Part shown: piece after piece, positions 33,885-42,573 of the stretch
Numbering within the stretch: position 1 is the stretch's first letter
How the letters are laid out: each line of letters opens with the position of its first letter
Assembly (NCBI GenBank): GCA_022448005.1
Contig: JAKUTK010000016.1
Span: forward strand, 42,572 to 93,803
Direction of reading: 5' to 3'
Length of the DNA: 51,232 nucleotides
Source: Pseudomonas sp.
GTDB lineage: Bacteria > Pseudomonadota > Gammaproteobacteria > Pseudomonadales > Pseudomonadaceae
The notes under the pieces: generated by a model
The model's input: only the letters and a program-made list of their open reading frames with translations
Told to the model about the DNA's origin: nothing
Database searches by the model: none
Position numbers and translations under genes: made by a program

Positions 33885-34352
33885 ATGCTGAACAACATTC
33901 GAGCGCGAGTCGGCTATCTGGTTGCGCGCAGACTGATGAGCTCTCGACGGGTTGTTCGGCAACCGAAAATGTGGCGTTGGATGGAGGGGCAGTTTTCGCG
34001 CATGGCTGCGATTGGTGATATCAAAGCGCAGAGTTTTTACGGCCATATCCTGCTGTTCCGTGGTCAAGGTTACGGTGCAAGGCGGGAAGGCATACGTTTG
34101 CTGCGCCTGGCGGCTGAGAAAGGCGATGCCAAGGCAGCCTACCAGATGGGTGTCATCTGCCTGGGCGAAGATGCGACTCACGGCCCCGACGGTGCAAAGG
34201 CTGCGCACTGGTGGAAGCTTGCCGTCGAGGCAGGGCACCCGTTAGCTGCGGCTCGGTTGGCCCAGCTGTACATGGCTGGCGGCCATGGGCTGGCTCGAGA
34301 CACGCAGCAGGCTGAGCAGTACAAGGCCAGCGCTGCCAGATTCGGTCTTTGA
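33885..34352 (+). CDS. Sel1-like repeat protein
   Basis: A 155-residue protein with two to three Sel1/TPR-like repeats: GIRLLRLAAEKGDAKAAYQMGVICL, AAHWWKLAVEAGHPLAAARLAQLYMAGGHG and a partial third, the A-x2-G-x-A-x2-L spacing being clear. Such alpha-helical repeats mediate protein contacts. The N-terminus (MLNNIRARVGYLVARRLMSSRRVVRQPKMWR) is basic, not a classic signal. It starts on the base after the previous stop (TAGATG), so translation is coupled. Part of the XRE/unknown/Sel1 unit. Confidence 0.82.
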   Translation: MLNNIRARVGYLVARRLMSSRRVVRQPKMWRWMEGQFSRMAAIGDIKAQSFYGHILLFRGQGYGARREGIRLLRLAAEKGDAKAAYQMGVICLGEDATHGPDGAKAAHWWKLAVEAGHPLAAARLAQLYMAGGHGLARDTQQAEQYKASAARFGL

Positions 34353-34516
34353 TTGCCTGCGACGGACGAGAGTGCTCTGTCTGTGCAGGCTGCTTGCTCT
34401 ATGACGTGTACATGGCCTCCAGCGCCATCGCGGCAGTGGTCCACCCAGTGGAGCGTTACAGCCATCGCGTGACCGATGAAGTCCTAGAGCGCTTTAAATC
34501 ATTAATTTCCACCTAA
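34349..34516 (+). CDS. Possible 55-residue Cys-rich protein
   Basis: A short frame starting at TTG 34349, overlapping the Sel1 stop as TTGA. It reads ACDGRECSVCAGCLLYDVYMASSAIAAVV then HPVERYSHRVTDEVLERFKSLIST, four cysteines followed by an amphipathic helix-like tail, ending in TAA 34514-34516 before the IS30 element. An internal ATG at 34412 would give 34 residues without the cysteines. There is no strong ribosome-binding site. It may be chance; its order (Cys motif then helix) and the coupling geometry are the only support. Confidence 0.25.
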   Translation: MIACDGRECSVCAGCLLYDVYMASSAIAAVVHPVERYSHRVTDEVLERFKSLIST

Positions 34517-34578
34517 CGGTTACATGCTGATCACGCGCGCCGTAACAGCTGATGTTGGCATCGTTCGTCCGATAACAG

Positions 34579-36028
34579 GGCGGATTCAACCGGTCGTCGC
34601 AACACCTTTGATCGAGGTGTCTATGGGACGACCCGCAGGGTGGATGCAAAGTTTGACGGGACGAGGAGCGATGCGCTCGCCAGGTGCGCCGTCACTTCGC
34701 AATGAAATCGAGCGGCTGTTTTGGGAGCAGATCGCAACCGGGATCACAAGCGAAAAGGCAGCGGAGGCCGTTGGCATATCATCAGCGGTAGGCACACGCT
34801 GGTTTCGTCATCGGGGCGGGATGCCATTATTCATGTCGAACCACATATCAGGAAGGTACTTATCGTTCGAAGAGCGAGAAGAGATTGGGCTGCTTTGGGC
34901 GCAAAGTGTTGGCGTGCGTGAGATTGCCCGTCGTCTTGGACGAAGCCCATCGACAGTTTCACGGGAGCTGACACGTAATGCTGCAACTCGTTGCGGTCGA
35001 CTTGAGTATCGAGCTTCAGTCGCGCAATGGAAGGCAGAACTGGTTGCCAAGAGGCCGAAGCCAGCGAAACTGGTGACTAACCCGCGACTGCGTCACTACG
35101 TGCAAGACCGCCTGGAGGGTAAGGTTCACGACGCTGATGGCCGTGAGATTGCTGGACCTCGACAAGCTCCGTTCAAAGGCCGAAATAAACCACATCGCAG
35201 TGACCGTAAATGGGTCAATGGCTGGTCGCCCGAACAGATTAGCCACCGGCTACAGATCGATTTTCCGGACGACGAATCCATGCGCATCTCTCACGAAGCC
35301 ATATATCAGGCCCTCTACATTCAGGGTCGGGGGGCTCTCAAGCGCGAACTGGTGAGCTGCCTGCGCACAGGGAGGGCATTGCGCGTGCCGAGAGCCAGGA
35401 CACAGGCCAAAGCGTGGGCACACGTCAGTGAGGACGTCATGATCTCCAGTCGCCCTGCGGAGGTGGAAGACCGGGCTGTACCAGGGCATTGGGAGGGCGA
35501 CCTGATCATCGGTCTGAACCGCTCTGCGATTGGAACGCTAGTCGAGCGCTCAACTCGATTCACCATGCTCGTTCATCTGCCTCGCGAGGAAGGTTACGGG
35601 CTAATTCCCCGAACCAAGAACGGCCCGCCGCTTGCCGGCTACGGGGCTGTCACCATGGCTAACGCATTGAAGAAAACGGTGACTGATCTTCCCGTCGAAT
35701 CTGTGGCGATCTTTGACTTGGGATCGTGGGAAGGAACTATCGGATCACGCTCGATTTACCATTGAATCTGGAGTGAAGGTCTTCTTCGCTGACCCCCATA
35801 GTCCATGGCAGCGCGGCACAAACGAGAATACAAACGGTCTTCTGCGCCAATATTTTCCGAAAGGTACCGACCTGTCTCGCTGGAGTGCCCAAGAGATCCA
35901 GGCCGTAGCCCACGCGCTAAACACGAGACCCCGAAAAACACTCGGCTGGAAAACACCCGCCGAAACGCTGAACGAATATCTAAAATCTATTCAACAACCC
36001 AGTGTTGCGACGACCGGTTGAATCCGCC
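34579..36028 (+). mobile_element. IS30-family insertion sequence with perfect ends and frameshifted transposase
   Basis: A 1450-base element. Ends are a perfect 27-bp inverted repeat: GGCGGATTCAACCGGTCGTC at 34579 onwards and its complement ending at 36028. CAG flanks both ends (34576-34578 and 36029-36031), a 3-bp duplication of the size IS30 elements make. The transposase is interrupted by one shift near 35705. Inserted between the Sel1 region and dusC. Confidence 0.9.
34623..36021 (+). pseudogene. IS30-family transposase, frameshifted
   Basis: Begins MGRPAGWMQSLTGRGAM at 34623. It has the N-terminal region of larger IS30 transposases, the helix-turn-helix EEREEIGLLWAQSVGVREIARRLGRSPSTVSREL, WSPEQISHRL, and VPGHWEGDLIIG with the first catalytic D. 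After LPVESV (35705) the frame changes: RSLTWDRGKELSDHAR, with the second D, and SPWQRGTNENTNGLLRQYFPKGTDL, with the E, lie one base over and end at 36021. One extra G (GTGG for GTG) explains it. IS30 members do not use programmed frameshifting as a rule, so this copy is probably inactive though its ends could be mobilised in trans. Confidence 0.88.
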
Positions 36029-36151
36029 CAGTGTTCGGCAGTTTGAATGATGCGCCTGCTCATTCAGTCTGCCGGCTGGGTGTAATACGCAGATTTCGTA
36101 CCGGTGCTTACGTCCGTACAATGCAGCCTTTTTTCGGTTGGGTCGTTTCTG

Positions 36152-37126
36152 ATGCAGATCGCCTTGGCACCTATGGAAGGGCTCGTTGATGACATCCTGC
36201 GGGACGTGCTCACCGGTGTAGGTGGCGTCGATTGGTGCGTGACCGAGTTCGTTCGGGTTTCTGATCGTCTGCTACCGGCGTCCAGCTTTCACAGACTGGC
36301 TCCTGAGCTTCAGCGTGGAGCCGCTACTCGCGCGGGCACACCATTGCGAGTGCAGTTGCTGGGCTCCGATCCTCTTTGTCTGGCTGATAATGCTGCTTAT
36401 GCGTGCAGCCTTGGCGCCCCGGCAATCGACCTCAACTTTGGCTGCCCGGCCAAGACTGTCAACAAGTCGCGCGGCGGTGCCATCCTGCTCAATGAGCCAG
36501 AACTCCTGTACTCCATACTTCGTGAGGTACGCAAGGCTGTGCCAGGGTCGATTCCCGTCACTGCCAAGATGCGTCTAGGTTTTGACAGTAAGGAAGGGGC
36601 GCTCGATTGTGCTCGCGCGCTGGTTGACGGCGGCGCGGAGCAGCTGGTGGTGCATGCGCGGACCAAGGTCGAGGGGTATAAGCCGCCCGCGCACTGGGAG
36701 TGGGTGGCTAGGGTCAAGGACGCCGTCAATGTGCCAGTTTTTGCTAATGGTGAAATCTGGTCGGTGGATGACTGGCGCCGTTGCCGAGAAGTCAGCGGTG
36801 TCGAGGACATCATGCTAGGTCGCGGCCTGGTCTGTCGGCCGGATCTAGCCCAGCAGATCGCGGCGGCAAAAGCTGGTGAGCTGTTTGAACCGATGAGTTG
36901 GGAAGATCTCCAGCCGCTACTGGCTGATTTCTGGGGGCAGGCGCGACGCAAGATGTCTCCGCGTTATGCACCTGGACGCTTGAAGCAGTGGATATCTCTG
37001 CTGACACGCAGTTATCCGCAAGCCGTCACGATGTTCGCTCAGGTCCGGCGGGAGAGTGATTGCGAGCGGCTCGACGCGCTGTTGGGCTTAGACGAGAGCT
37101 CACTGGGATTTGAAGAGGCTGTCTAG
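36152..37126 (+). CDS. dusC: tRNA-dihydrouridine(16) synthase DusC
   Basis: A 324-residue FMN/NADPH enzyme that reduces U16 in the tRNA D-loop. Start [20 protein letters not shown] at 36152 is favoured because APMEG is where Dus proteins begin; an upstream ATG at 36104 adds residues without family support. [21 protein letters not shown] holds the catalytic Cys (GCP). Later marks are [40 protein letters not shown] and [14 protein letters not shown]. The C-terminal domain ([20 protein letters not shown]) is typical of DusC. Convergent with the SDR gene, with 7 bases between stops. Confidence 0.93.
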   Translation: MQIALAPMEGLVDDILRDVLTGVGGVDWCVTEFVRVSDRLLPASSFHRLAPELQRGAATRAGTPLRVQLLGSDPLCLADNAAYACSLGAPAIDLNFGCPAKTVNKSRGGAILLNEPELLYSILREVRKAVPGSIPVTAKMRLGFDSKEGALDCARALVDGGAEQLVVHARTKVEGYKPPAHWEWVARVKDAVNVPVFANGEIWSVDDWRRCREVSGVEDIMLGRGLVCRPDLAQQIAAAKAGELFEPMSWEDLQPLLADFWGQARRKMSPRYAPGRLKQWISLLTRSYPQAVTMFAQVRRESDCERLDALLGLDESSLGFEEAV

Positions 37127-37133
37127 TCACCTG

Positions 37134-37880
37134 CTAACGTCCACCACTCACATCGAGCAGAGCGCCGCTGGTGTAGCTGGCTTTGTCGCTGACCAGCCAA
37201 AGAATTGCTTCCGCCACCTCTAACGCTTCGCCCCCTCGGCCCATCGGCACGCTGCTCCTGACGCGTACGATGCGGTCTGGCTCGCCACCGCTGGCATGGA
37301 TCTCTGTGTAAATCACGCCAGGCCGTACGGCATTGACCCGAATGCTTTCCGCTGCGACTTCCTTGGCCAAACCAAGGGTCATGCTGTCTATTGCGCCTTT
37401 GGCGGCTGCATAGTCGATGTACTCGTTGGGCGCACCGAGTTTGGCAGCAATCGACGATACGTTGACGATGGCGCCACCGGAACCGCCGTGGCGGGTCGAC
37501 ATGCGCTTGACCGCCTCGCGTGCGCAGAGAAAACTTCCAAACACGTTGACCGCGAATACGCGCTCCAGGCGTGCCTTATCCATGTTGTCGAGGCGCATTT
37601 GGCGTTCAAGCATTCCGGCGTTATTCACCAGTGCGTCGAGCCTGCCGAACTCTGCGTCGACGGCTTCGAACAGTCGGACGACCTGTGATTCGTCCGCTAT
37701 ATCCGCCTCGATAGCAATCGCTTGTGCGCCCTGGCTGTGTAGTTCTTTCAGTAGCTGCTCTGCTGCGTCATGACGCTGTCGAAAGTTCAGGCACAACGCG
37801 TAACCTTCAGCCGCTGCGAGCCTGGCGGTGGCTGCGCCAATGCCACGGCTGGCGCCTGTTATCAACATCACTTTCGACAT
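37134..37880 (-). CDS. Short-chain dehydrogenase/reductase (SDR)
   Basis: A 248-residue classical SDR. The Rossmann start MLITGASRGIGAATARLA, NNAGM near residue 87, catalytic S in NVSSIAAK, and YAAAK with Y and K, are all present; the tail is GALLDVSGGR. It probably reduces a carbonyl using NAD(P)H, since SDRs of this kind often act on small ketones or fatty acyl intermediates, but no substrate can be read. Minus strand, convergent with dusC; its promoter region is shared with ibpA in the 116-base gap. Confidence 0.88.
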   Translation of the reverse strand: MSKVMLITGASRGIGAATARLAAAEGYALCLNFRQRHDAAEQLLKELHSQGAQAIAIEADIADESQVVRLFEAVDAEFGRLDALVNNAGMLERQMRLDNMDKARLERVFAVNVFGSFLCAREAVKRMSTRHGGSGGAIVNVSSIAAKLGAPNEYIDYAAAKGAIDSMTLGLAKEVAAESIRVNAVRPGVIYTEIHASGGEPDRIVRVRSSVPMGRGGEALEVAEAILWLVSDKASYTSGALLDVSGGR

Positions 37881-37901
37881 AAAAAATCCCCGGCGTACGG
37901 T

Positions 37902-37930
37902 CTTGAAAACAAGCGAGCCGCTCCTATCTA
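37902..37930 (+). promoter_or_regulatory. Sigma-32 (heat-shock) promoter of ibpA
   Basis: CTTGAAA (37902-37908), 14 bases, CCTATCTA (37923-37930) matches CTTGAAA-N12/14-CCCATNTA with one mismatch in the -10 part. It stands 67 bases upstream of the ATG, leaving room for the thermometer leader. Confidence 0.72.
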
Positions 37931-37936
37931 GGGCAT

Positions 37937-37988
37937 TACAGGGTGCCGAATTCGGGTCCTGTATGAACCACTCGCTGAATCTCAGGAG
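37937..37988 (+). promoter_or_regulatory. ROSE-like RNA thermometer in the ibpA leader
   Basis: Hairpin 1: TACAGG (37937-37942) pairs with CCTGTA (37958-37963) around an inner CCG/CGG. Hairpin 2: CTC-G-CTG (37971-37977) pairs with CAGGAG (37983-37988), the Shine-Dalgarno, leaving one bulged G opposite. A bulged-G stem covering the SD is the hallmark of ROSE elements on small heat-shock genes. The ATG follows 8 bases later. Confidence 0.7.
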
Positions 37989-37996
37989 AAAGCAAC

Positions 37997-38440
37997 ATGA
38001 CTAATTTTTCGATGGCTCCACTGTTTCGTCAGTCCATTGGTTTTGATCGTTTCAACGATCTGTTCGAGTCCGCGCTGCGCAATGACGCAAACGGCTCATT
38101 TCCGCCCTACAACGTGGAAAAGCACGGTGATGACGAGTACCGCATTATCGTAGCAGCCGCTGGGTTCCAGGAGTCCGACCTTGATCTGCAGGTCGAGCGA
38201 GGCGTGCTGACGGTAAGTGGCGGCAAGCGTGAAAACGGTGGCGAAAACGTTACCTATCTGCATCAGGGCATCGCCCAGCGCGCGTTCAAGCTCTCGTTCC
38301 GCCTTGCTGACCACATAGAGGTGAAAGGCGCAGCGCTGAATAATGGGCTGCTCAGCATCGAGCTCGAGCGTGTCGTGCCGGAGGAGGCTAAACCCAAGCG
38401 CATTCCAATTAACGGTGAGCGTTTGGCGTTAGAGAGCTGA
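37997..38440 (+). CDS. ibpA: Small heat-shock protein (Hsp20/IbpA)
   Basis: A 147-residue alpha-crystallin-type chaperone that keeps unfolded proteins soluble for DnaK/ClpB. Start MTNFSMAPLFRQSIGFDRFNDLFESAL, then the IbpA core PPYNVEKHGDDEYRIIVAAAGFQESDLDLQVERGVLTVSGGKR, KLSFRLADHIEVKGAALNNGLLSIELER, and IPIN near the end. The C-terminal I-x-I motif (RIPIN) is present. It has a sigma-32 promoter and a ROSE-like leader, so expression should rise on heat shock through both transcription and translation. Terminator at 38483. Confidence 0.95.
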   Translation: MTNFSMAPLFRQSIGFDRFNDLFESALRNDANGSFPPYNVEKHGDDEYRIIVAAAGFQESDLDLQVERGVLTVSGGKRENGGENVTYLHQGIAQRAFKLSFRLADHIEVKGAALNNGLLSIELERVVPEEAKPKRIPINGERLALES

Positions 38441-38482
38441 TCGGGCAGCCCGCGCATAAGCGATAGGCCTGTAACTTGAGGG

Positions 38483-38517
38483 AACCCCGCCTGCGAAATC
38501 GCTCGGCGGGGTTTTTC
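38483..38517 (+). terminator. Terminator after ibpA
   Basis: AACCCCGCC (38483-38491) pairs with GGCGGGGTT (38505-38513) followed by TTTTC. It also lies just beyond the stop of the convergent PAS-GGDEF-EAL gene (38538) and may serve both. Confidence 0.88.
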
Positions 38518-38537
38518 TTTTGCAGCAGAAGGCTCAT

Positions 38538-41432
38538 TCAGCTAGATGAATGGACCTTTAGCAATTTTCCGAAATCCGACAGCGGAAGAGGGTGGCTGAA
38601 CAAATATCCCTGATACAGGTGGCAACCCTGCGCTTGGAGCAGGTCGAGCTGTGCCTGCTTTTCGACACCCTCGGCAATCACTTCCAGCCCGAGGCTCCGC
38701 GCCATTGCAACGATGGCGCGAATAATCTCGGCGTCGTTTGGGTCGTCCAGCGCATCGCGGACGAACGACTGGTCGATCTTGAGAACATCTACCGGTAGGC
38801 GCTTAAGGTAAGTGAGCGACGAATAACCAGTACCAAAATCGTCCATGGCGAAGCTCACGCCCTGCCGGCAGAGACGGCGCATTTTAGCGATGGTGTCTTC
38901 CAGGTTCTGAATCACAATGCCTTCGGTAATTTCCAGCTTGATCATCCTATGCGGGAGCTCGGCGGCTTTGAGCGCCTCGAGAATCCGTTCGACGAATTCG
39001 CTTTGGCGGAACTGGCGGGGGCTGATGTTCACACAAAGGCTGAAGCTGTCCGGATGCACGAGCCCGCCTGTCAATAGCGAGGCGGCAATACGACAGGCAT
39101 CCTTGATGACCCAGTTGCCGACATCCACGATCAGGCCGCTTTCTTCAAGCACGTCGATGAACTGAGCTGGAGAGCGCACGCCATCCTCGGGATGATGCCA
39201 GCGCAATAGAACCTCGGCGCCAATCACCCTGGCGGAGCGCGCATCTACCTGCGGTTGAAGGTGCAATTCGAACTCGTTGCGCTGTAGCGCCAGGCGCAGC
39301 TCGCTTTCAAGTTGCAGGCGCGCGCTGGCGGCTTGCTGCATGGTCGTGCGGAAGAGCTGGATTGCATTGCGTCCGGCATCCTTGGCGCGATAAAGAGCGA
39401 TGTCGGCTCGCTTCAATAGATCGGCGGGTGTCTCGCCGTGATCCGGCATCAGGGCGATGCCGATACTGGGTGTTACCTGCAGCCTGTTGCCTTCGAACAC
39501 CATGGGTTGCGCGAGAAGCGTACGAAGTTTTTCGGCAACCTGGCGAACGTGGCGGGTCACTTCTGAGCGTTTGCCGGTCAAGCCGGTCAGCAGCACAACG
39601 AATTCGTCACCTCCCAGGCGGGCCACTGTGTCCTCCTGGCGGATGCTGGCCTCAAGGCGAGCAGTGATCATCTTCAAGACTGCATCGCCGACCGGGTGAC
39701 CGAGCGAGTCATTGATGTGCTTGAAGTGGTCGAGGTCGAGAAACAACAACGCACCGCGAAGGTTGTGTCTTTTGTGCAGCGCCGTCTGCTGGGTCAGGCG
39801 ATCCATCAGCAAGGTACGGTTGGGCAGATTGGTCAGCGGGTCGTGATAGGCCAGGTGATGGATCTGCGCGTGAGCCGCCTTGAGCTGGCTGATGTCGCGC
39901 GCGGATAACAGCAGGCAATCGGTGTTGTTCAGCTCGATAGGCTCTACCGATACTTCAATCTGCTTGAGACGACCGTGACGATCCTGTCCGACCATCTCCC
40001 AGTTCGTCACCCGGCCATCACGTTCGAGCCGTTCGAGGATCTCTTGGCGTTGCGTGCTGGGCCAGACGCCCAGCTCGGAAGAGGTCCTGCCGATGGCTTC
40101 TTCTGGACGGTATCCAGAGAGGCGGTGAAAGCCTTCGTTGACCTCGATGAATCGTCCAGTACTGCGCTCGCTGATGATGATGGCGTCAGGGCTCGAATGG
40201 AACGCCTTGGCGAATTTGACCTCGCTGGCCTTCAGCGCTGCTTCGGCCTGTTGTCGTTTGGTAATGTCACGAAAAGTGGTGACGATGCACAGGCGGCGGT
40301 CGACACGGATGAACCTGCTGGAAACCACACAGGTGACGATTTGTCCTGCGCGGGTGCGGAACTGTGCCTCGGCGTTCTCCAGCCGTTGATCGCGCATCAG
40401 CTGCTCAAACAGTGATTTTCGCTGCCGCTCGTCTCGCCAGATGCCCACTTCAGGGGCAGAACGCCCGACGATATCGGTACTGTTCCAACCAAACACGACG
40501 CTGAAGCTCGGGTTGATCTCCATGAAAACCCCGTCGCGGATGCGGGACAGGGAGATCGGGTCCGGACTGCCTTGAAACAAGGCCGAGAACTTCGCTTCCG
40601 AGGCTGCCAAATGTTGCTCGCGCAGGACCCTTTCGGTGGCGTCGATGATGATCCCCGCCATGCGCAACGGCGCGCCATGCTCGTCTCGGTAGAGTTTGGC
40701 GGTACTTTCAAGATGCCGAATCGTGCCGTCTGAATGGATCGCCTGATACGTGGCCTGATAGGTTTGCCGGCGTCCGGCGAGTAAATCGCTGTATGCCGTG
40801 CGCATCGTCTTGCGGTCATTGGCAGCAACGCTGCGAAAAAACTCGCGAAACGAGCCATCGAATGGGCCTTCTATCAGGCCTTGCAGTTCGGACGCTCTGG
40901 GAGAGGCATATAGGCGGTCGCTTGGTATGTGCCATTCCCAGTTGCCCAGCTCTGCGGAGGCCAATGCCAACTCAAGGCGCTCTTGGCTGTCTTCCAGCGC
41001 CTGCGCCTGAGTGTGCTGGTCGGTGATGTCGCGAATGACCCCAACCAGAATCGTGTTGCCATCCTCACTGATCTGCCGCTGGCCATCGATCTCCAGCCAC
41101 CGCACGCTAGCGTCAGGCCAGCAAACCCGGTGCCGGAAACTGAAGCGCGTTTCTGAGCCGGCAAGCACCGAACATGCAGCGGCTTCGATATGCGGACGAT
41201 CCTCAGCAACGATCAGATCTAGATACTGATCCGGAGTTAGCTCTACCAGCGGGGAGTCCAGGCCGAACAGTTTTCCAGTGCCGAGCGACCAGTGCATGGT
41301 GCCGCGTTGAACATCCCAGGACCACAGGCCAAGTCCCGCCCCGTCGAGCACGGATAGCAGGCGAGCTACGTCTTGCCATGGTTTGGGTGCTGCGCTTGGT
41401 GAGGACTCTGGCTTCGCGTCAGGCGGCAACAT
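38538..41432 (-). CDS. PAS4-GGDEF-EAL protein (diguanylate cyclase/phosphodiesterase)
   Basis: A 964-residue sensor enzyme. Four PAS/PAC modules (about 25-140, 150-270, 280-395, 400-525) precede a GGDEF domain (about 535-695; YHDPLTNLPNRTLL, DLDHFKHINDSLGH, intact GGDEF) and an EAL domain (about 715-955; GAEVLLRW in place of EAL, KLEITEG, MDDFGTGYSSL, IKIDQSF-type LKIDQSF, EGVE). Both active sites look complete, so it could make or break c-di-GMP. No membrane segment is obvious, so it is probably cytoplasmic. GAGG before the ATG. It would feed the same second messenger read by FlgZ (13528). Confidence 0.92.
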   Translation of the reverse strand: MLPPDAKPESSPSAAPKPWQDVARLLSVLDGAGLGLWSWDVQRGTMHWSLGTGKLFGLDSPLVELTPDQYLDLIVAEDRPHIEAAACSVLAGSETRFSFRHRVCWPDASVRWLEIDGQRQISEDGNTILVGVIRDITDQHTQAQALEDSQERLELALASAELGNWEWHIPSDRLYASPRASELQGLIEGPFDGSFREFFRSVAANDRKTMRTAYSDLLAGRRQTYQATYQAIHSDGTIRHLESTAKLYRDEHGAPLRMAGIIIDATERVLREQHLAASEAKFSALFQGSPDPISLSRIRDGVFMEINPSFSVVFGWNSTDIVGRSAPEVGIWRDERQRKSLFEQLMRDQRLENAEAQFRTRAGQIVTCVVSSRFIRVDRRLCIVTTFRDITKRQQAEAALKASEVKFAKAFHSSPDAIIISERSTGRFIEVNEGFHRLSGYRPEEAIGRTSSELGVWPSTQRQEILERLERDGRVTNWEMVGQDRHGRLKQIEVSVEPIELNNTDCLLLSARDISQLKAAHAQIHHLAYHDPLTNLPNRTLLMDRLTQQTALHKRHNLRGALLFLDLDHFKHINDSLGHPVGDAVLKMITARLEASIRQEDTVARLGGDEFVVLLTGLTGKRSEVTRHVRQVAEKLRTLLAQPMVFEGNRLQVTPSIGIALMPDHGETPADLLKRADIALYRAKDAGRNAIQLFRTTMQQAASARLQLESELRLALQRNEFELHLQPQVDARSARVIGAEVLLRWHHPEDGVRSPAQFIDVLEESGLIVDVGNWVIKDACRIAASLLTGGLVHPDSFSLCVNISPRQFRQSEFVERILEALKAAELPHRMIKLEITEGIVIQNLEDTIAKMRRLCRQGVSFAMDDFGTGYSSLTYLKRLPVDVLKIDQSFVRDALDDPNDAEIIRAIVAMARSLGLEVIAEGVEKQAQLDLLQAQGCHLYQGYLFSHPLPLSDFGKLLKVHSSS

Positions 41433-41553
41433 GGGCGACCTCGGAGGGCTGGGTCTGCTGAAGGTGTCGATGGCAGGCGATGCTCATGGTTCTCTTTGAT
41501 TTTGTAGTTGTGATCGGAACTTATCCGTAGCTGATGGCAAAGTGCAAGTGCGC

Positions 41554-42420
41554 TTAGTCGGCGTCCAGCAAAGACATGAAGGCCTTGGCTGCGTTAGACA
41601 GGGTGCGCTCGGTATGCGTGATATATCCGAGCTGTCTGGCCAATTGGTCGCCAGGCAGCGGCAAGCGCACCACCTGATCATCAAGCATGGTGCGTGGAAG
41701 CACGCTCCAGGCGATCCCGATGGACACCATCATCTTGATCGTCTCCATGTAGTTGGTGCTCATCGTGATATTGGGCGTCAGCCCCTCGCGCTCGAATAAC
41801 CGCTGGGCAATATGGTGGGTGAAGGTATTCCCGCCCGGAAACACAGCCGGATAGCAGGCGACATCAGCAAGGGTAATTTCGCCCATGCGAGCCAAAGGGT
41901 GCTCGGGCGCAACCACAAAATCCAACGGATCTTCCCACACCTTGACCGCACGAATAGGCGCTGCGGTTTGCGGCGCCAGGGTGATCACCGCAAGCTCGGC
42001 GCGCCCATGCAGGACTTCATCGTAAGCCACCTCAGAGTCGAGGAAGCGGATATCCAGATTCACGTCCGGGTACGCGCGAGTGAAGCGCCTCAGCAAGGGG
42101 GGCAGGCGATGCAGGCCGATGTGGTGGCTCGTGGCCAGGGTCAGTCGCCCGCTGACGTCGCCGTTGAGGTTGGTCAGGGCGCGGCGGGTGTCGTCCAGGA
42201 CATTGAGGATCTGATACGCGCGAGGAAGCAACGCTCTGCCGGCTTCGGTCAGGCCGATCTCGCGGCCTAGCCGATCGAATAACCGCACGTTCAGCTGTGA
42301 CTCTAGTGAAGCCAAGCGTTTGCTTACCGCCGGCTGAGTCAGGTGGAGGCGTTCGGCCGCCTGGGAGAAGCTGCCCATCTCGGCGACCGCTATGAAAGCG
42401 TTGAGGTTGGCAAGGTCCAT
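41554..42420 (-). CDS. LysR-family transcriptional regulator
   Basis: A 288-residue LTTR. Start MDLANLNAFIAVAEMGSFSQAAERLHLTQPAVSKRLASLE at 42420 follows GGAG; the frame extends far upstream to 42615 but that part is not conserved in type. The HTH occupies residues 1-60, the effector-binding domain the rest (ELAVITLAPQ, VAPEHPLARMG, GIAWSVLPRTML). It is divergent from leuC across 152 bases that hold an ATTCC-N5-GGAAT site with T-N11-A spacing, so it probably controls leuCDB. Ligand unknown; a leucine pathway intermediate is the natural guess. Confidence 0.9.
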   Translation of the reverse strand: MDLANLNAFIAVAEMGSFSQAAERLHLTQPAVSKRLASLESQLNVRLFDRLGREIGLTEAGRALLPRAYQILNVLDDTRRALTNLNGDVSGRLTLATSHHIGLHRLPPLLRRFTRAYPDVNLDIRFLDSEVAYDEVLHGRAELAVITLAPQTAAPIRAVKVWEDPLDFVVAPEHPLARMGEITLADVACYPAVFPGGNTFTHHIAQRLFEREGLTPNITMSTNYMETIKMMVSIGIAWSVLPRTMLDDQVVRLPLPGDQLARQLGYITHTERTLSNAAKAFMSLLDAD

Positions 42421-42456
42421 GTCCGGCTCCAGTGGTTTGCTTGGCTTCGCTTTAGT

Positions 42457-42471
42457 ATTCCACAGCGGAAT
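42457..42471. promoter_or_regulatory. LysR-type operator between the LysR gene and leuC
   Basis: ATTCC-ACAGC-GGAAT, a perfect 5-bp inverted repeat containing T-N11-A. A second repeat, AGGTC-N8-GACCT, lies at 42510-42527, nearer to leuC. Their place in the divergent gap is typical of LysR binding sites. Confidence 0.55.
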
Positions 42472-42573
42472 GATTGTGATGAAAAATATGAATTTGAGTA
42501 ATCCGTGGTAGGTCCGTAGCATGACCTCATAAGCAAAAGGGCTATTGCCCAACGCACTGATGAGGAAAGTCCG

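Noticed and set aside
35700..35713. Programmed frameshifting in the IS30 transposase
   Set aside because: No slippery run such as A-AAA-AAG, and IS30 transposases are normally one frame.
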